64,000 nucleotides of DNA from Labrys sp. KNU-23 (GCF_008330945.1 NZ_CP043489.1:1-64000); one strand, 5' to 3'. Positions 1 to 8,679 are shown, counted from the stretch's first letter. A program made the numbers and translations. Notes: generated from the sequence alone by a model not told the origin.

Positions 1-495
1 CTCGATCTCGGCGAAGAGCGGCTGACGACGGCCTTCACGGAACCTCATTCCCACGGCGGGCACCATGACAACAATATGCGTTCGGCGATCGCCCATGTCA
101 TGGCCGACGCGGCGGTTTCCGTGCTGGTGATCGTCGGCCTCCTGCTCGGTCTCCTGGCCGGCTGGGGCTGGATGGATCCGGTCGCCGGGCTGGTCGGCGC
201 TGCCGTCATCCTGAGTTGGTCCTATACACTGATCCGCGACACCGGCGGCATCCTGGTCGACATGTTGCCCGATCGCCGGCTGGCGGACGCCATGCGCAGG
301 ACGATCGAGGAAGAGGGTGACAAGGTCGCCGATCTGCATCTATGGCGGCTCGGCCCCGGCCATCTCGGCGCCATCCTGTCCATCGCGTCGTCACACCCCC
401 GCGAGCCGAACTTCTATCGCAGCAAGCTGGCGATGTTTCCTTCGCTGTCGCATGTGACGATCGAAGTTCAGCCCAAAGCGCGCGCGGCGGCTTGA
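1..495 (+). CDS. dmeF: CDF-family divalent metal cation efflux transporter, DmeF-like (3' part)
   Basis: Only the C-terminal 164 codons are in the window; the frame is open from base 1 and ends at TAA-free TGA near 495. The visible part starts in a histidine-rich cytoplasmic loop (HSHGGHHDNN), followed by a transmembrane helix carrying the HxxxD metal-site pattern (HVMADAAVSV), a second hydrophobic helix, and a short cytoplasmic tail containing DLHLWRLGPGHL. This layout is that of the cation diffusion facilitator family, DmeF branch, which exports Co2+/Ni2+ from the cytoplasm using the proton gradient. The metal is inferred from family resemblance only. The start and any DmeR-type regulator would lie upstream, outside the window. 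Confidence 0.85.
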   Translation, partial: LDLGEERLTTAFTEPHSHGGHHDNNMRSAIAHVMADAAVSVLVIVGLLLGLLAGWGWMDPVAGLVGAAVILSWSYTLIRDTGGILVDMLPDRRLADAMRRTIEEEGDKVADLHLWRLGPGHLGAILSIASSHPREPNFYRSKLAMFPSLSHVTIEVQPKARAAA

Positions 496-621
496 AGTAA
501 CGCGCTGATCACGATCACGCACATCGATTTTACCATCGGCCTTACGTGATCGTGAGAAACATCGGTCCCCGCACGGGCGTATAAGGGGTAGCAAGTCCAC
601 GCCCACCGACCAGGGGAAATC

Positions 622-1563
622 ATGCTGATCCGCCACACCCCCGACCTCACAGAGGCCCATGTCACGCCTAGGCACACCTATGTCGACCGGCGACGTTTCC
701 TCGCCGGCATCGGCGCAGCGGCTGGCATGGCACTGCTGCCGTCTTCCGCCGAGGCAGCCAAATTGTCGGGAGCCAAGAGCGCCTATTCCACCGACGAGAA
801 GCAGACCAGCCTGGAAGACATCACCAGCTACAACAACTTCTACGAATTCGGGACCGACAAGTCCGATCCGGCCACCTATGCCGGCAAGCTGACCACCGCG
901 CCCTGGAGCATCAAGGTCGACGGGCTCGTCAACAAGCCGGCGACCTATGCGCTCGAGGACTTCATCAAGCCCTACCGTCTCGAGGAGCGCATCTACCGCC
1001 ATCGCTGCGTCGAGGCCTGGTCGATGGTCATTCCCTGGCTCGGCTTTGCGCTCGCCGACGTGATCAAGAAAGCCGAGCCGCAGGGAAGCGCCAAATACGT
1101 CGCCTTCGAGACGTTGGTGCGTCCCTCGGAGATGCCGGGCCAATCGGCCTTCTTTCCGGCATTGAAATGGCCCTATGTCGAGGGGCTGCGTCTCGACGAA
1201 GCGCTCAATCCGCTTACCATCCTCGCTGTCGGCCTCTATGGCGAGACGCTGCCGAACCAGAACGGCGCGCCGCTGCGGCTGGTGGTGCCCTGGAAATATG
1301 GCTTCAAGGGCATCAAGTCGATCGTGCGCATCAGCCTGGTCGAAAAACAGCCGCCCACCTCGTGGAACCTGGAAAATTCGAGCGAATATGGCTTCTACTC
1401 CAACGTCAATCCGCAAGTCGATCATCCGCGCTGGAGCCAGGCGAGCGAGCGACGCATCGGCGCCGGTCTGCTGGCAGGCCGGCAGCCGACCTTGATGTTC
1501 AATGGCTATGGCGAGCAGGTAGCTGCGATGTATGCCGGCATGGATCTGAAGGCCTATTACTGA
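622..1563 (+). CDS. msrP: Protein-methionine-sulfoxide reductase catalytic subunit MsrP
   Basis: Periplasmic molybdenum enzyme that repairs oxidised methionine in envelope proteins, taking electrons from the membrane haem protein MsrQ. The 313-residue product has the usual family length. A twin-arginine signal ([10 protein letters not shown]) lies near residues 21-30 and ends in an AEAA cleavage region, consistent with Tat export of a folded cofactor protein. The molybdopterin-ligating cysteine sits in [15 protein letters not shown] near residue 131. The stop codon TGA overlaps the ATG of msrQ by one base (TGATG), so the two subunits are translationally coupled. The start ATG at 622 follows a GGGGAAATC ribosome site. 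Confidence 0.95.
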   Translation: MLIRHTPDLTEAHVTPRHTYVDRRRFLAGIGAAAGMALLPSSAEAAKLSGAKSAYSTDEKQTSLEDITSYNNFYEFGTDKSDPATYAGKLTTAPWSIKVDGLVNKPATYALEDFIKPYRLEERIYRHRCVEAWSMVIPWLGFALADVIKKAEPQGSAKYVAFETLVRPSEMPGQSAFFPALKWPYVEGLRLDEALNPLTILAVGLYGETLPNQNGAPLRLVVPWKYGFKGIKSIVRISLVEKQPPTSWNLENSSEYGFYSNVNPQVDHPRWSQASERRIGAGLLAGRQPTLMFNGYGEQVAAMYAGMDLKAYY

Positions 1564-2192
1564 TGCTATCAACACGCGCCAGCCTGCAGGCCATGCTCAA
1601 ATGGCTCGTCTATGTCGCCGGCATGCTGCCGGCCGTCTGGCTGTTCTATCTCGCTTTCACCGGACGCATCGGCGCCGATCCCGTCGCCCAGCTCGAATGG
1701 GGGCTGGGCCTGTGGGCATTGCGTTTCCTGATCGCCTGCCTCTGCATCACGCCGTTGCGTCAGCTCCTGCGCATCAATCTGCTGCGCTATCGGCGGGCGC
1801 TCGGCCTTGTGGCTTTCTATTATGTGCTCTTGCACCTGAGCGTGTGGCTCTGGCTCGACCGCGGCCTCGATCTCCATGCGGTTCTCCAGGACATCCTGCG
1901 CCGTCCCTACATCACCATCGGCATGGCCGCCTTTACCCTGCTCGTGCCCCTGGCACTGACCTCGACGAACTGGTCGATCCGCAAGCTCGGCGGCAAGGTC
2001 TGGTCGAAATTGCACAAACTCGTCTACCCCGCCATCGCGCTCGGGGCACTGCATTTCATCATGATCAAGAAGGTCTGGCTGATCGAGCCGCTGATCTATG
2101 CCGCGATCGTTCTCCTGCTGCTGGCCTGGCGCTTGTTGTGGCCGCTGATCGGCCGGCGCGGCCCCAGTTCGCGGCGCGTGGCATCGACATAA
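1563..2192 (+). CDS. msrQ: Protein-methionine-sulfoxide reductase haem-binding subunit MsrQ
   Basis: Inner-membrane b-type cytochrome that passes quinone-pool electrons to MsrP. The 209-residue product has about six hydrophobic helices and the conserved histidines of the ferric-reductase-like transmembrane domain (YVLLHLSVW and KLHKLVYP, then GALHFIM). The start ATG at 1563 overlaps the msrP stop, which fixes the N-terminus at MLSTRASLQ even though the open frame extends further upstream inside msrP. It is the last gene of the msrPQ operon; an unusual double palindrome follows about 20 bases after the stop. Confidence 0.93.
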   Translation: MLSTRASLQAMLKWLVYVAGMLPAVWLFYLAFTGRIGADPVAQLEWGLGLWALRFLIACLCITPLRQLLRINLLRYRRALGLVAFYYVLLHLSVWLWLDRGLDLHAVLQDILRRPYITIGMAAFTLLVPLALTSTNWSIRKLGGKVWSKLHKLVYPAIALGALHFIMIKKVWLIEPLIYAAIVLLLLAWRLLWPLIGRRGPSSRRVAST

Positions 2193-2214
2193 CCGGAGCG
2201 TGCTCGGGAAGCAC

Positions 2215-2292
2215 GGAGTGTCAATCTCCTGATTGACATCCTTTCGGCGGCCGGAACGTTTCCAAGGATGTCAATCTGGAGATTGACACTCC
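2215..2292. repeat. Large inverted repeat made of two copies of TGTCAATC-N4-GATTGACA
   Basis: The arms 2215-2243 and 2264-2292 are 29 bases each and are inverted copies with a single mismatch at the centre of the arm. Each arm is itself a palindrome: TGTCAATC, four bases, GATTGACA, at 2219-2238 and 2269-2288, placed exactly 50 bases apart. Such dyads look like binding sites for a dimeric HTH regulator. As RNA the whole unit could fold into a long hairpin downstream of msrQ and act as a terminator or stability element. Which role applies cannot be told from sequence. Confidence 0.75.
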
Positions 2293-2463
2293 AATCCCGA
2301 ACTGATTCCCACAACGTTAGCGCCCGCGCGCAGGATGCCGGCGCGAGTTCGGACCCGCCTTACGTGTAGGGCATGTCGGCCTGCCCTCCATTTTTGATGA
2401 AAAAATCGGTTGCCTTGGCGCGAATCTACACATAGGTTGCGCATCCCGGTTCACACCCAGCAC

Positions 2464-2582
2464 GAGGGAGAATTGCATGATCACATTTCCGATTCTCGCT
2501 CACGTGTCGAACGCTCGGCCGTATGAGATCTTGGCGCGTTAGGTCGCGTCTTTTCTCCCGAACACCCTCCGGGTCTTTTTCC
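2464..2582 (+). promoter_or_regulatory. Possible leader peptide and attenuator of the ABC exporter
   Basis: A ribosome site GAGGGAG (2464-2470) stands six bases before ATG 2477, opening a 21-residue frame (MITFPILAHV..., ending ...EILAR) that stops at TAG 2540-2542. It is followed by a weak hairpin around ACCCTCCGGGT and a T-run near 2576-2580. The arrangement of short ORF, hairpin and T-run about 180 bases before a transporter gene resembles translation-dependent attenuation. The hairpin is short, so the proposal is tentative. Confidence 0.3.
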
Positions 2583-2657
2583 TGAACATATTTTGCGTCG
2601 CACACTCGTGCGCGCCTTGCATTTTGGAGACGGCGCGGGGCTGCGCCGGTTACCCCG

Positions 2658-4451
2658 ATGACTCTTTCTCGCAAAGAGCCCGGCCGCAACCCGATGGCGG
2701 CTGTGCTTGGATTCACTTTTGATCACTGGCGCAGCCAGGCCGATCTCGTCACCCTGATCGTGGTTGCCGTCGGCGTAGCGACCGTCGCCGAGGTGGTCGT
2801 GCCGATTTATGCCGGCCAGATGGTTGACGCGGTCACCGCCGGATTGGGCAGCGCGGATCAAGCCTGGTGGGCGCTCGGCGCCATGCTTGTGCTTGGCGCC
2901 GTCGCCGTCGGCTCCCGGCAGTTGTTCTTCTACGGCATCACCATCCTGACCACACGGATGATGAGCACGGTCGCCCGCGAAGCCTTCGCGCGCGTGCAAC
3001 GCTTCTCCACCGATTGGCACGCCAATAACTTCGCGGGCTCGACGGTGCGGCGTGTCACCCGCGGCATGTGGGCGCTCGACATGCTCAACGATACGCTGCT
3101 GGTGGCCATCCTTCCCTCCATCCTCGTCCTGCTCGGCTCGACGGTGGTGCTGGCGACGGTCTGGCCGACTCTCGGCCTGGTGGTGCTCATCGGTTCCATC
3201 GCTTTCGTTGCGATGACGGTGGTGCTGTCGGTGAACTATGTCGCGCCGGCCGCGCGCCTGGCCAATAGCTGGGATACGCGCGTGGGCGGTGCGCTTGCCG
3301 ATGCCGTCACCTGCAACGCGGTGGTGAAGGCTTTCGGTGGCGAGACACGCGAGGATGCCCGCCTGACGGCGGTACTGGCCAAATGGCGCTCGCGCACCAA
3401 TCGCACCTGGATGCGCGGCACCAATGCCGGCACGGCTCAGAACCTGTTCCTGCTGGGGCTGAGAGCCACGGTGCTGGGCGTGGTGCTGTGGTTGTGGGCG
3501 CGCGGACAGGCCGGTGTCGGCGATGTCGCTTTGGTCCTGACCAGCTATGCCGTGGTGCACGGCTATCTCAGGGACATCGGCATGCACATCCACAATCTCC
3601 AGCGTTCGGTGAACGACATGGAGGAGTTGGTGGCGTTCTACGACCAGCCGATGGGCGTCAAGGATCGGCACGATGCCATGCCGGTCATGATCACGGATGG
3701 CCACATCGCCTTCGAGCATGTGACCTTCCACTATGGCGGCCATGCCGATGCCCTCTATCGCGACTTCTCCGTCGAGATCCGGGCAGGCGAGAAGATTGGC
3801 CTCGTTGGTCGGTCGGGCTCGGGCAAGACCACCTTCGTCAAGCTGATCCAGCGTCTCTATGACGTGAATGCCGGCCGTATCACCATTGACGGCCAGGATA
3901 TCGCCGATGTGACGCAGGCCAGCCTGCGCAGCCGGATCGCGATCGTGCAGCAGGAGCCCATCCTGTTCCACCGCTCGCTTGCCGAGAACATCGCCTATGC
4001 CCGGCCGGGTGCCAGCATGGCCGACATCGAGCATGCGGCAAGGCTCGCCAATGCGGACGCCTTCATCACGGCATTGCCCAAGGGCTACGACACGATGGTG
4101 GGCGAACGCGGCGTGAAACTGTCCGGCGGCGAGCGTCAGCGCGTGGCGCTCGCCCGGGCCTTCCTGGCAGATGCGCCGGTGCTGATCCTGGACGAGGCGA
4201 CTTCCAGCCTCGATTCGGAATCCGAGCATCTGATCCAGGAGGCGATGGAACGGCTGATGGCGGGCCGCACCACCATCGTCATCGCCCATCGGCTCTCGAC
4301 CGTGCAGGCGATGGACCGCATCCTTGTCTTCGACAAGGGCAAGATCGTCGAGGAGGGGGATCATGCCAGCCTGATCCGTCACCCCGACGGCATCTATCGC
4401 GGCCTGTTCGAACGCCAGGCCTTGGAACTCGCCAAGGGTTGGGCGGCGTAG
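2658..4451 (+). CDS. ABC transporter half-exporter (fused transmembrane and ATP-binding domains)
   Basis: A type IV ABC exporter subunit of 597 residues that should work as a homodimer or heterodimer in the inner membrane. The first ~310 residues hold six hydrophobic helices. The nucleotide-binding domain follows, with Walker A GRSGSGKT near residue 383, the signature LSGGERQR near 487, and Walker B VLILDEATSSLDS near 507. The substrate cannot be read from sequence; lipid, peptide or drug export are possible. ATG 2658 is the first start in frame but has no clear ribosome site; ATG 2694 (MAAVLGF) is a reasonable alternative. A GGAGA lies about 30 bases upstream, partly in a hairpin. Confidence 0.9.
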   Translation: MTLSRKEPGRNPMAAVLGFTFDHWRSQADLVTLIVVAVGVATVAEVVVPIYAGQMVDAVTAGLGSADQAWWALGAMLVLGAVAVGSRQLFFYGITILTTRMMSTVAREAFARVQRFSTDWHANNFAGSTVRRVTRGMWALDMLNDTLLVAILPSILVLLGSTVVLATVWPTLGLVVLIGSIAFVAMTVVLSVNYVAPAARLANSWDTRVGGALADAVTCNAVVKAFGGETREDARLTAVLAKWRSRTNRTWMRGTNAGTAQNLFLLGLRATVLGVVLWLWARGQAGVGDVALVLTSYAVVHGYLRDIGMHIHNLQRSVNDMEELVAFYDQPMGVKDRHDAMPVMITDGHIAFEHVTFHYGGHADALYRDFSVEIRAGEKIGLVGRSGSGKTTFVKLIQRLYDVNAGRITIDGQDIADVTQASLRSRIAIVQQEPILFHRSLAENIAYARPGASMADIEHAARLANADAFITALPKGYDTMVGERGVKLSGGERQRVALARAFLADAPVLILDEATSSLDSESEHLIQEAMERLMAGRTTIVIAHRLSTVQAMDRILVFDKGKIVEEGDHASLIRHPDGIYRGLFERQALELAKGWAA

Positions 4452-4471
4452 GATGGAAATGCAACAACGGA

Positions 4472-4492
4472 TGGGGCGCCGCTCGCGCCCCA
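4472..4492 (+). terminator. Terminator-like hairpin after the ABC exporter
   Basis: A perfect 8-bp stem TGGGGCGC/GCGCCCCA with a five-base loop lies 20 bases after the exporter stop. There is no T-run, so it may end transcription only weakly or protect the mRNA 3' end. Confidence 0.4.
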
Positions 4493-4565
4493 TCTCGACC
4501 GCCAATTGCTCGTAAGACGGTTCGAGCACCGCCTCCGGCTGGGACTCTTCCTCCGATGAGACACA

Positions 4566-5315
4566 TTGCGCGCCATCATTGCCGAGGCCTATGCGCTGTT
4601 TCCGCCGCATCGTTTCGGCGCCCGACTGAACAATGTTTGCACGACCTGTTGCGTCACTGCAGAACAGGAAGCCTTGCTGGTCAGCACGCAGCGGCAGCGA
4701 ATTTCCGCCGAACTGATGCAGGCCTATTATGGCGCCGCGTTCAACGGTTGCCTCAGCACAGAGGAGACCGAGCACTTCCTGCCGCGCTTGCTTGAACTTT
4801 CCGCCGAGGGGCATGAACTCGGCACCGGTGGCTTTGAGTGCAATTTCGATCATCTCGGCACGCGTGGCGCCAATTATCGGCACAATTGGAGCCGAGAAAA
4901 GATCACTCTGATCGATCGCTACTTCCAGGCTCTGGCCACGCTATCCTGGCAAGACGGGCTCCCAAATCCGAAATGGCGACACCGAGCAATTGAGGATGTG
5001 CTGTGCGCCATTGCGCGAGGAAGTGCTCCTCTCGCTCCCATCCTGTCAGCGTGGCAAGCCGACCAATCCCGACAAGCGACCATCCGACTGGCGAACACGA
5101 TCTCCAATTTGCACTGGTCGAAACGCAAAATCGGCTTCGCCAAACTCGTCAATGCCTTCTGGGGCGATGTTCCGGATCAGGAGTTCCTCTGTATCGCCTG
5201 GCTGTGCAGTCGGGACCACTATATCCGTTTCGATGCGGCTATGAGCCGGGAAGAGGACGACGACGTTTTTGCACTCCTCTCTCTGGCCAGAGACGTTGTG
5301 AGTGCGCCATCATGA
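4566..5315 (+). CDS. Hypothetical protein with N-terminal CxxCC motif
   Basis: A 249-residue soluble-looking protein that I do not recognise. Near residues 25-29 it has CTTCC followed by an acidic/polar stretch, then a pattern LPRLLEL around residues 73-79 and several Trp-rich segments. No signal peptide or transmembrane helix is seen. The start is inferred: an in-frame TGA lies at 4557, so TTG 4566 is the first usable codon and keeps the Cys motif; the next ATG is at residue 51. No strong ribosome site is seen. It converges on the alaX-like gene and shares no operon. The N-terminal cysteines could bind a metal, but this is a guess. Confidence 0.6.
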   Translation: MRAIIAEAYALFPPHRFGARLNNVCTTCCVTAEQEALLVSTQRQRISAELMQAYYGAAFNGCLSTEETEHFLPRLLELSAEGHELGTGGFECNFDHLGTRGANYRHNWSREKITLIDRYFQALATLSWQDGLPNPKWRHRAIEDVLCAIARGSAPLAPILSAWQADQSRQATIRLANTISNLHWSKRKIGFAKLVNAFWGDVPDQEFLCIAWLCSRDHYIRFDAAMSREEDDDVFALLSLARDVVSAPS

Positions 5316-5367
5316 TCAGGTAGATCAGGAGGAGGGCGGCATTCGCCGACCGGCTTCCAACGAACCG

Positions 5368-6081
5368 TCATGCCAGGGCGATGCGCACCCGCCGGTTCTG
5401 TTTGCCTTTCTTTTCGATCTGCGTCACCGCGATGCGGCCGATCTCCTCGGTGTTGCGGACATGGGTGCCGCCGCAGGGCTGCAGATCGAGCCCCTCGATC
5501 TCGACCAGCCTGATCACACCGGAACCGCGCGGGGGCTTGACCGACATGGTCTTCACCAAGCCGGGATTGGCATCGAGTTCCGCATCGGTGATCCAGCGTT
5601 CGCTGACCTCGGCGCCCTGGCCGATCATCGTATTGATCTTGTGGGCGATCTCTTCCCTGTCGAGCCCTGCATCCTGGATGTCGAAATCGAGCCGCCCCTC
5701 GCCATCGCCGATCGAGCCGCCGGTGACGGGGTAGGGCAGGGCGACCGAGAGCAGATGCAAGGCAGTATGGACTTTCATGCGGGCGTACCGCCGGGACCAG
5801 TCCAGCGCCAGTTCGACTGTGTCGCCGACAGCCGGCAGCAGGCCTTCCGGCGGCACGACATGGGCGATGTCGGTCTTGGTTTCGTCGTTCCACACCGCAT
5901 TGGTGATGGCGATGGTACGCCCATCCGACAGCGTCATGGTGCCGACGTCGCCGGGTTGGCCGCCGCCCATGGCATAGAAGACCGTGCGATCCAGAATGAT
6001 GCCATGTTGCGACAGCCCGATCACCCTTGCGCTCGCGCCGGGGCTGTAGGGATCGTCTCTGAACAGCAGGTCTGTCGCCAT
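5368..6081 (-). CDS. Alanyl-tRNA editing protein, AlaX-like
   Basis: A stand-alone editing domain that hydrolyses wrongly charged Ser-tRNA(Ala) or Gly-tRNA(Ala). The 237-residue protein has both zinc-binding motifs of the AlaRS second additional domain: HTALH at residues 105-109 and CGGTH at 203-207. The early GGGQPGD segment is also typical of the family. The start lies eight bases after the cysteine synthase stop on the same strand, so the two are probably one transcript. Length fits the medium AlaX class. Confidence 0.9.
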   Translation of the reverse strand: MATDLLFRDDPYSPGASARVIGLSQHGIILDRTVFYAMGGGQPGDVGTMTLSDGRTIAITNAVWNDETKTDIAHVVPPEGLLPAVGDTVELALDWSRRYARMKVHTALHLLSVALPYPVTGGSIGDGEGRLDFDIQDAGLDREEIAHKINTMIGQGAEVSERWITDAELDANPGLVKTMSVKPPRGSGVIRLVEIEGLDLQPCGGTHVRNTEEIGRIAVTQIEKKGKQNRRVRIALA

Positions 6082-6089
6082 GTCGCCAC

Positions 6090-7121
6090 CTATTCCAATG
6101 GAGCCTTGATGGTGGAACGCTTTTCAAGCCATTCCGGCACGGGCAGGTTCTTGGAACGCATGAACGCAGGATTGAACAGCTTGGACTGATAGCGCGAGCC
6201 GTGGTCGCACAGGATGGTCACGATGGTGTGGCCCGGCCCGAGGTCCCGAGCCATGCGAATGGCGCCGGCAATGTTGATGCCGGTCGACAGCCCTACGCAC
6301 AGCCCTTCCTCCTGGAGGAGATCATAGACCAATGGCACCGCTTCTTCATCAGGGATCTGATAGGCAAGGTCGACGGGCGCGCCCTCGATATTCTTGGTGA
6401 CGCGATTCTGGCCGATGCCTTCCGACATCGACGAACCGGAGAATTTCAGCTCGCCACTGCTGAACCAGGAATACATGGCCGCGCCCATGGGATCGGCCAC
6501 GCCGATCTTGATGGCAGGATTGGCGGCTTTCAGGGCGATGCCGACGCCGGCCAGCGTCCCGCCTGAGCCGATCGAACAGATGAAGCCGTCGAGCTTGCCG
6601 TCGGTCTGCGCCAGGATCTCCGGCGCCGTGGTCTCGATATGAGCCTGGCGGTTGGCGACATTGTCGAACTGGTTGGCCCAGACGGCACCACCCGGCTCGG
6701 TTTTCGCCAGCTCCGCCGCCAACCGGCCCGAAACCTTCACGTAATTGTTGGGATTGGCATAGGGTACTGCGGGCACTTCGACCAATTCGGCTCCCGCCAG
6801 GCGCAGCATGTCCTTCTTTTCCTGGCTCTGGGTCTCGGGGATCACGATCACCGTGCGAAAGCCCATGGCATCGGCCACCAGTGCCAGGCCGATACCCGTA
6901 TTGCCGGCCGTGCCCTCGACGATGGTGCCGCCGGGCTTCAGCTCACCGCGCGCCACCGCGTCCTTGATGATGAAGAGCGCCGCACGATCCTTTACCGACT
7001 GGCCCGGATTCATGAATTCGGCCTTGCCCAGAATGGTGCAGCCCGTCAGCTCGGACGCGCGATTGAGGCGAATGAGGGGCGTATTGCCGATGGCATCGAC
7101 GAGACCGGTACGGAAAGCCAT
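6090..7121 (-). CDS. cysK: Cysteine synthase A (O-acetylserine sulfhydrylase)
   Basis: PLP enzyme that makes cysteine from O-acetylserine and sulfide in the cytoplasm. The PLP lysine is in NPGQSVKDRAA (K44) and the phosphate-binding loop is GTAGNTGIG (71-79). The ending ...VPEWLEKRSTIKAPLE gives 343 residues, slightly longer than E. coli CysK but common in alphaproteobacteria. The open frame extends to 7226, but MAFRTGLVDAIGNTPL at 7121 is the conserved family N-terminus and was chosen as the start. It leads a two-gene transcript with the AlaX-like editor. Confidence 0.92.
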   Translation of the reverse strand: MAFRTGLVDAIGNTPLIRLNRASELTGCTILGKAEFMNPGQSVKDRAALFIIKDAVARGELKPGGTIVEGTAGNTGIGLALVADAMGFRTVIVIPETQSQEKKDMLRLAGAELVEVPAVPYANPNNYVKVSGRLAAELAKTEPGGAVWANQFDNVANRQAHIETTAPEILAQTDGKLDGFICSIGSGGTLAGVGIALKAANPAIKIGVADPMGAAMYSWFSSGELKFSGSSMSEGIGQNRVTKNIEGAPVDLAYQIPDEEAVPLVYDLLQEEGLCVGLSTGINIAGAIRMARDLGPGHTIVTILCDHGSRYQSKLFNPAFMRSKNLPVPEWLEKRSTIKAPLE

Positions 7122-7297
7122 GTGTGATCGTCTGCTGATTGGAGGGGATGCGACCCTAACCCGACTTTTCCGATCGGCATAGGGGAGAGGCATGGCGACG
7201 ACGGGTTTTCCAAGCTGCGGTGCCATGATAGCTCTCGCCCGGCAGGCTGGCCATCTCGACAGAGGCTGGCCTCACGAACCGTCGCAAGGAAGCCGTC

Positions 7298-7774
7298 ATG
7301 TCGAAGGTGACACGCGCCACCCAGATGCTCGCCAAGGCCGGCGTCGCCTTTTCCGTTCATAGCTACGACTATGATCCCGATGCGGACAGCATCGGCCTGC
7401 AGGCTGCCGAGGCCCTTGGCGAGCCGCCCAGCCGGGTGCTCAAGACCCTGATGGCTCTGGTCGATGGCAAGCCTGTCTGCGTCGTCGTGCCCTCGGACCA
7501 CGAGGTCTCCATGAAGAAGCTTGCGGCTGCCTTCAATGGCAAATCGGCGCAGATGATGAAACCGGCCGATGCCGAACGCAGCACGGGATACAAGATCGGC
7601 GGCATCAGCCCCTTCGGCCAGATGCGCAAGGTGCGTACGGCCATCGAGGAAACCGCGCTCGGCGCCGACTATGTCTATGTCAATGGCGGCCAGCGTGGCC
7701 TGCAGATCCGGCTGGCTCCGGTCGACGCCAAGACTGCGCTCGAAGCGACCGCTGCCGCCCTGGTCGCGGCCTGA
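7298..7774 (+). CDS. ybaK: Cys-tRNA(Pro) deacylase YbaK
   Basis: Trans-editing factor that removes cysteine misattached to tRNA(Pro) by prolyl-tRNA synthetase. The 158-residue length and the motifs HSYDYDPDADSIGLQAAEALG, LKTLMALVDG and the catalytic-lysine segment VPSDHEVSMKKLAAA match YbaK/EbsC. The ATG at 7298 follows GCAAGGAAG. It is divergent from cysK (gap about 180 bases). The neighbourhood of a cysteine-making enzyme and two tRNA-editing proteins is notable. Confidence 0.92.
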   Translation: MSKVTRATQMLAKAGVAFSVHSYDYDPDADSIGLQAAEALGEPPSRVLKTLMALVDGKPVCVVVPSDHEVSMKKLAAAFNGKSAQMMKPADAERSTGYKIGGISPFGQMRKVRTAIEETALGADYVYVNGGQRGLQIRLAPVDAKTALEATAAALVAA

Positions 7775-7833
7775 GCCTCGCCGGCTATCGCCGTGCAGGT
7801 CATGGCGGCTTGGCGGGACCCCCTTCCGCGATC

Positions 7834-7851
7834 CCGGCGCAGCAGCGCCGG
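7834..7851 (+). terminator. Hairpin downstream of ybaK
   Basis: A perfect 7-bp stem CCGGCGC/GCGCCGG with loop AGCA lies 60 bases after the ybaK stop, between this gene and the convergent tetR gene. No T-run follows. The rest of 7775-7999 shows nothing recognisable. Confidence 0.3.
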
Positions 7852-7999
7852 CGCGAAAATCAGCGACCTGGGTGCAGGGCAGGCGAGGGCTCCTGAAAAC
7901 CTGGCCGATCTCCAACGCTTCCAAAGCCGGCGTGAGGCAGACCGACCGTGGTCGTGCCGACAAAAGCACCGCCCTGGGGGACAAGCCGCCCCGAAGGGC

Positions 8000-8668
8000 T
8001 CAACCGCCACCATCCTGAGGTCTGGCGGTCCTGACGTCCCATCCCGCCATAGCGACATCCGCCACCGCCTTCAGTTCGGCGTGGCCCACCCCGTCACGGG
8101 CCAGGATCGACATGCCGTTCTGAATGGTCTGCACGAAGCGGGCGAGCGCTCGCAGATCGGTTGATGCCGGGATCTCGCCTTCCGCCACTGCCTGGTCGAG
8201 GCGGGTCAATAGCCGTTCAAGCGTGACGGCGCGCGCCGACCGGACCAGTTCCCCAAGTTCCGCATGACCTTCGCTGCCGACCGATGACAGTGTCACCATG
8301 CAACCACGGGGGATATCCGCAACGCAACCGGTCAGTGCCGAGGCCGAGTCCATCAGGAGAGACCGGACAGCATCACGCGCGGTTGCCGCCGACTGAAACC
8401 CCGCCCAGACATAACCCTCGTTGGTCTCGGCATAATGTCGGAGCGCCTCGGCATAAAGCGCCTCCTTCGACTGGAAGGCAGCGTAGAGGCTCGGTGCGCC
8501 GATACCCATTGCCTGCGTCAAATCGGCGATGGAAGTCGCTTCGAACCCCTTGGCCCAGAACAATCGGGTCGCCTGCTCCAGCACCGCGGCCCGATCGAAT
8601 GCACGCGGCCGGCCGCGCACAGGGGCGGCCGTCACAACAGAATCGGGCTTCGGTTCAGAATTTTGCAT
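8000..8668 (-). CDS. TetR/AcrR-family transcriptional regulator
   Basis: A 222-residue repressor-type protein. An N-terminal HTH (FDRAAVLEQATRLFWAKGF ... SIADLTQAMGI, about residues 24-57) is followed by the typical YxxFxSKEALY helix and a C-terminal ligand-binding half. It is divergent from the SDR gene with 74 bases between them. One of the two identical ATCGATCACTATA repeats overlaps its own start codon, suggesting autorepression and control of the SDR gene. The inducer is unknown. Confidence 0.92.
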   Translation of the reverse strand: MQNSEPKPDSVVTAAPVRGRPRAFDRAAVLEQATRLFWAKGFEATSIADLTQAMGIGAPSLYAAFQSKEALYAEALRHYAETNEGYVWAGFQSAATARDAVRSLLMDSASALTGCVADIPRGCMVTLSSVGSEGHAELGELVRSARAVTLERLLTRLDQAVAEGEIPASTDLRALARFVQTIQNGMSILARDGVGHAELKAVADVAMAGWDVRTARPQDGGG

Positions 8669-8679
8669 CGATCACTATA
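8667..8679. promoter_or_regulatory. Operator-like repeat ATCGATCACTATA, copy 1
   Basis: First copy of a 13-base exact direct repeat in the tetR/SDR divergent promoter. It overlaps the ATG of the tetR gene, where a bound repressor would block its expression. It is an inferred TetR site. Confidence 0.55.

Larger units (their letters stand above)
2193..2657. other. 465-base intergenic leader between msrQ and the ABC exporter
   Basis: This stretch has no ordinary gene. It holds a double palindrome (2215-2292), a short open frame with a good ribosome site (2477-2542), a T-rich tract after a weak hairpin (about 2566-2582) and a small GGCGC/GCGCC hairpin just upstream of the exporter start. The frames after the short ORF stay open for some distance in more than one register but show no start with a ribosome site. 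Confidence 0.6.

Noticed and set aside
2481..4883. 800-codon open frame on the minus strand, antisense to the ABC exporter
   Set aside because: It is the GC-rich shadow of a clear ABC exporter gene; its translation is low-complexity and His/Arg-rich without domains.
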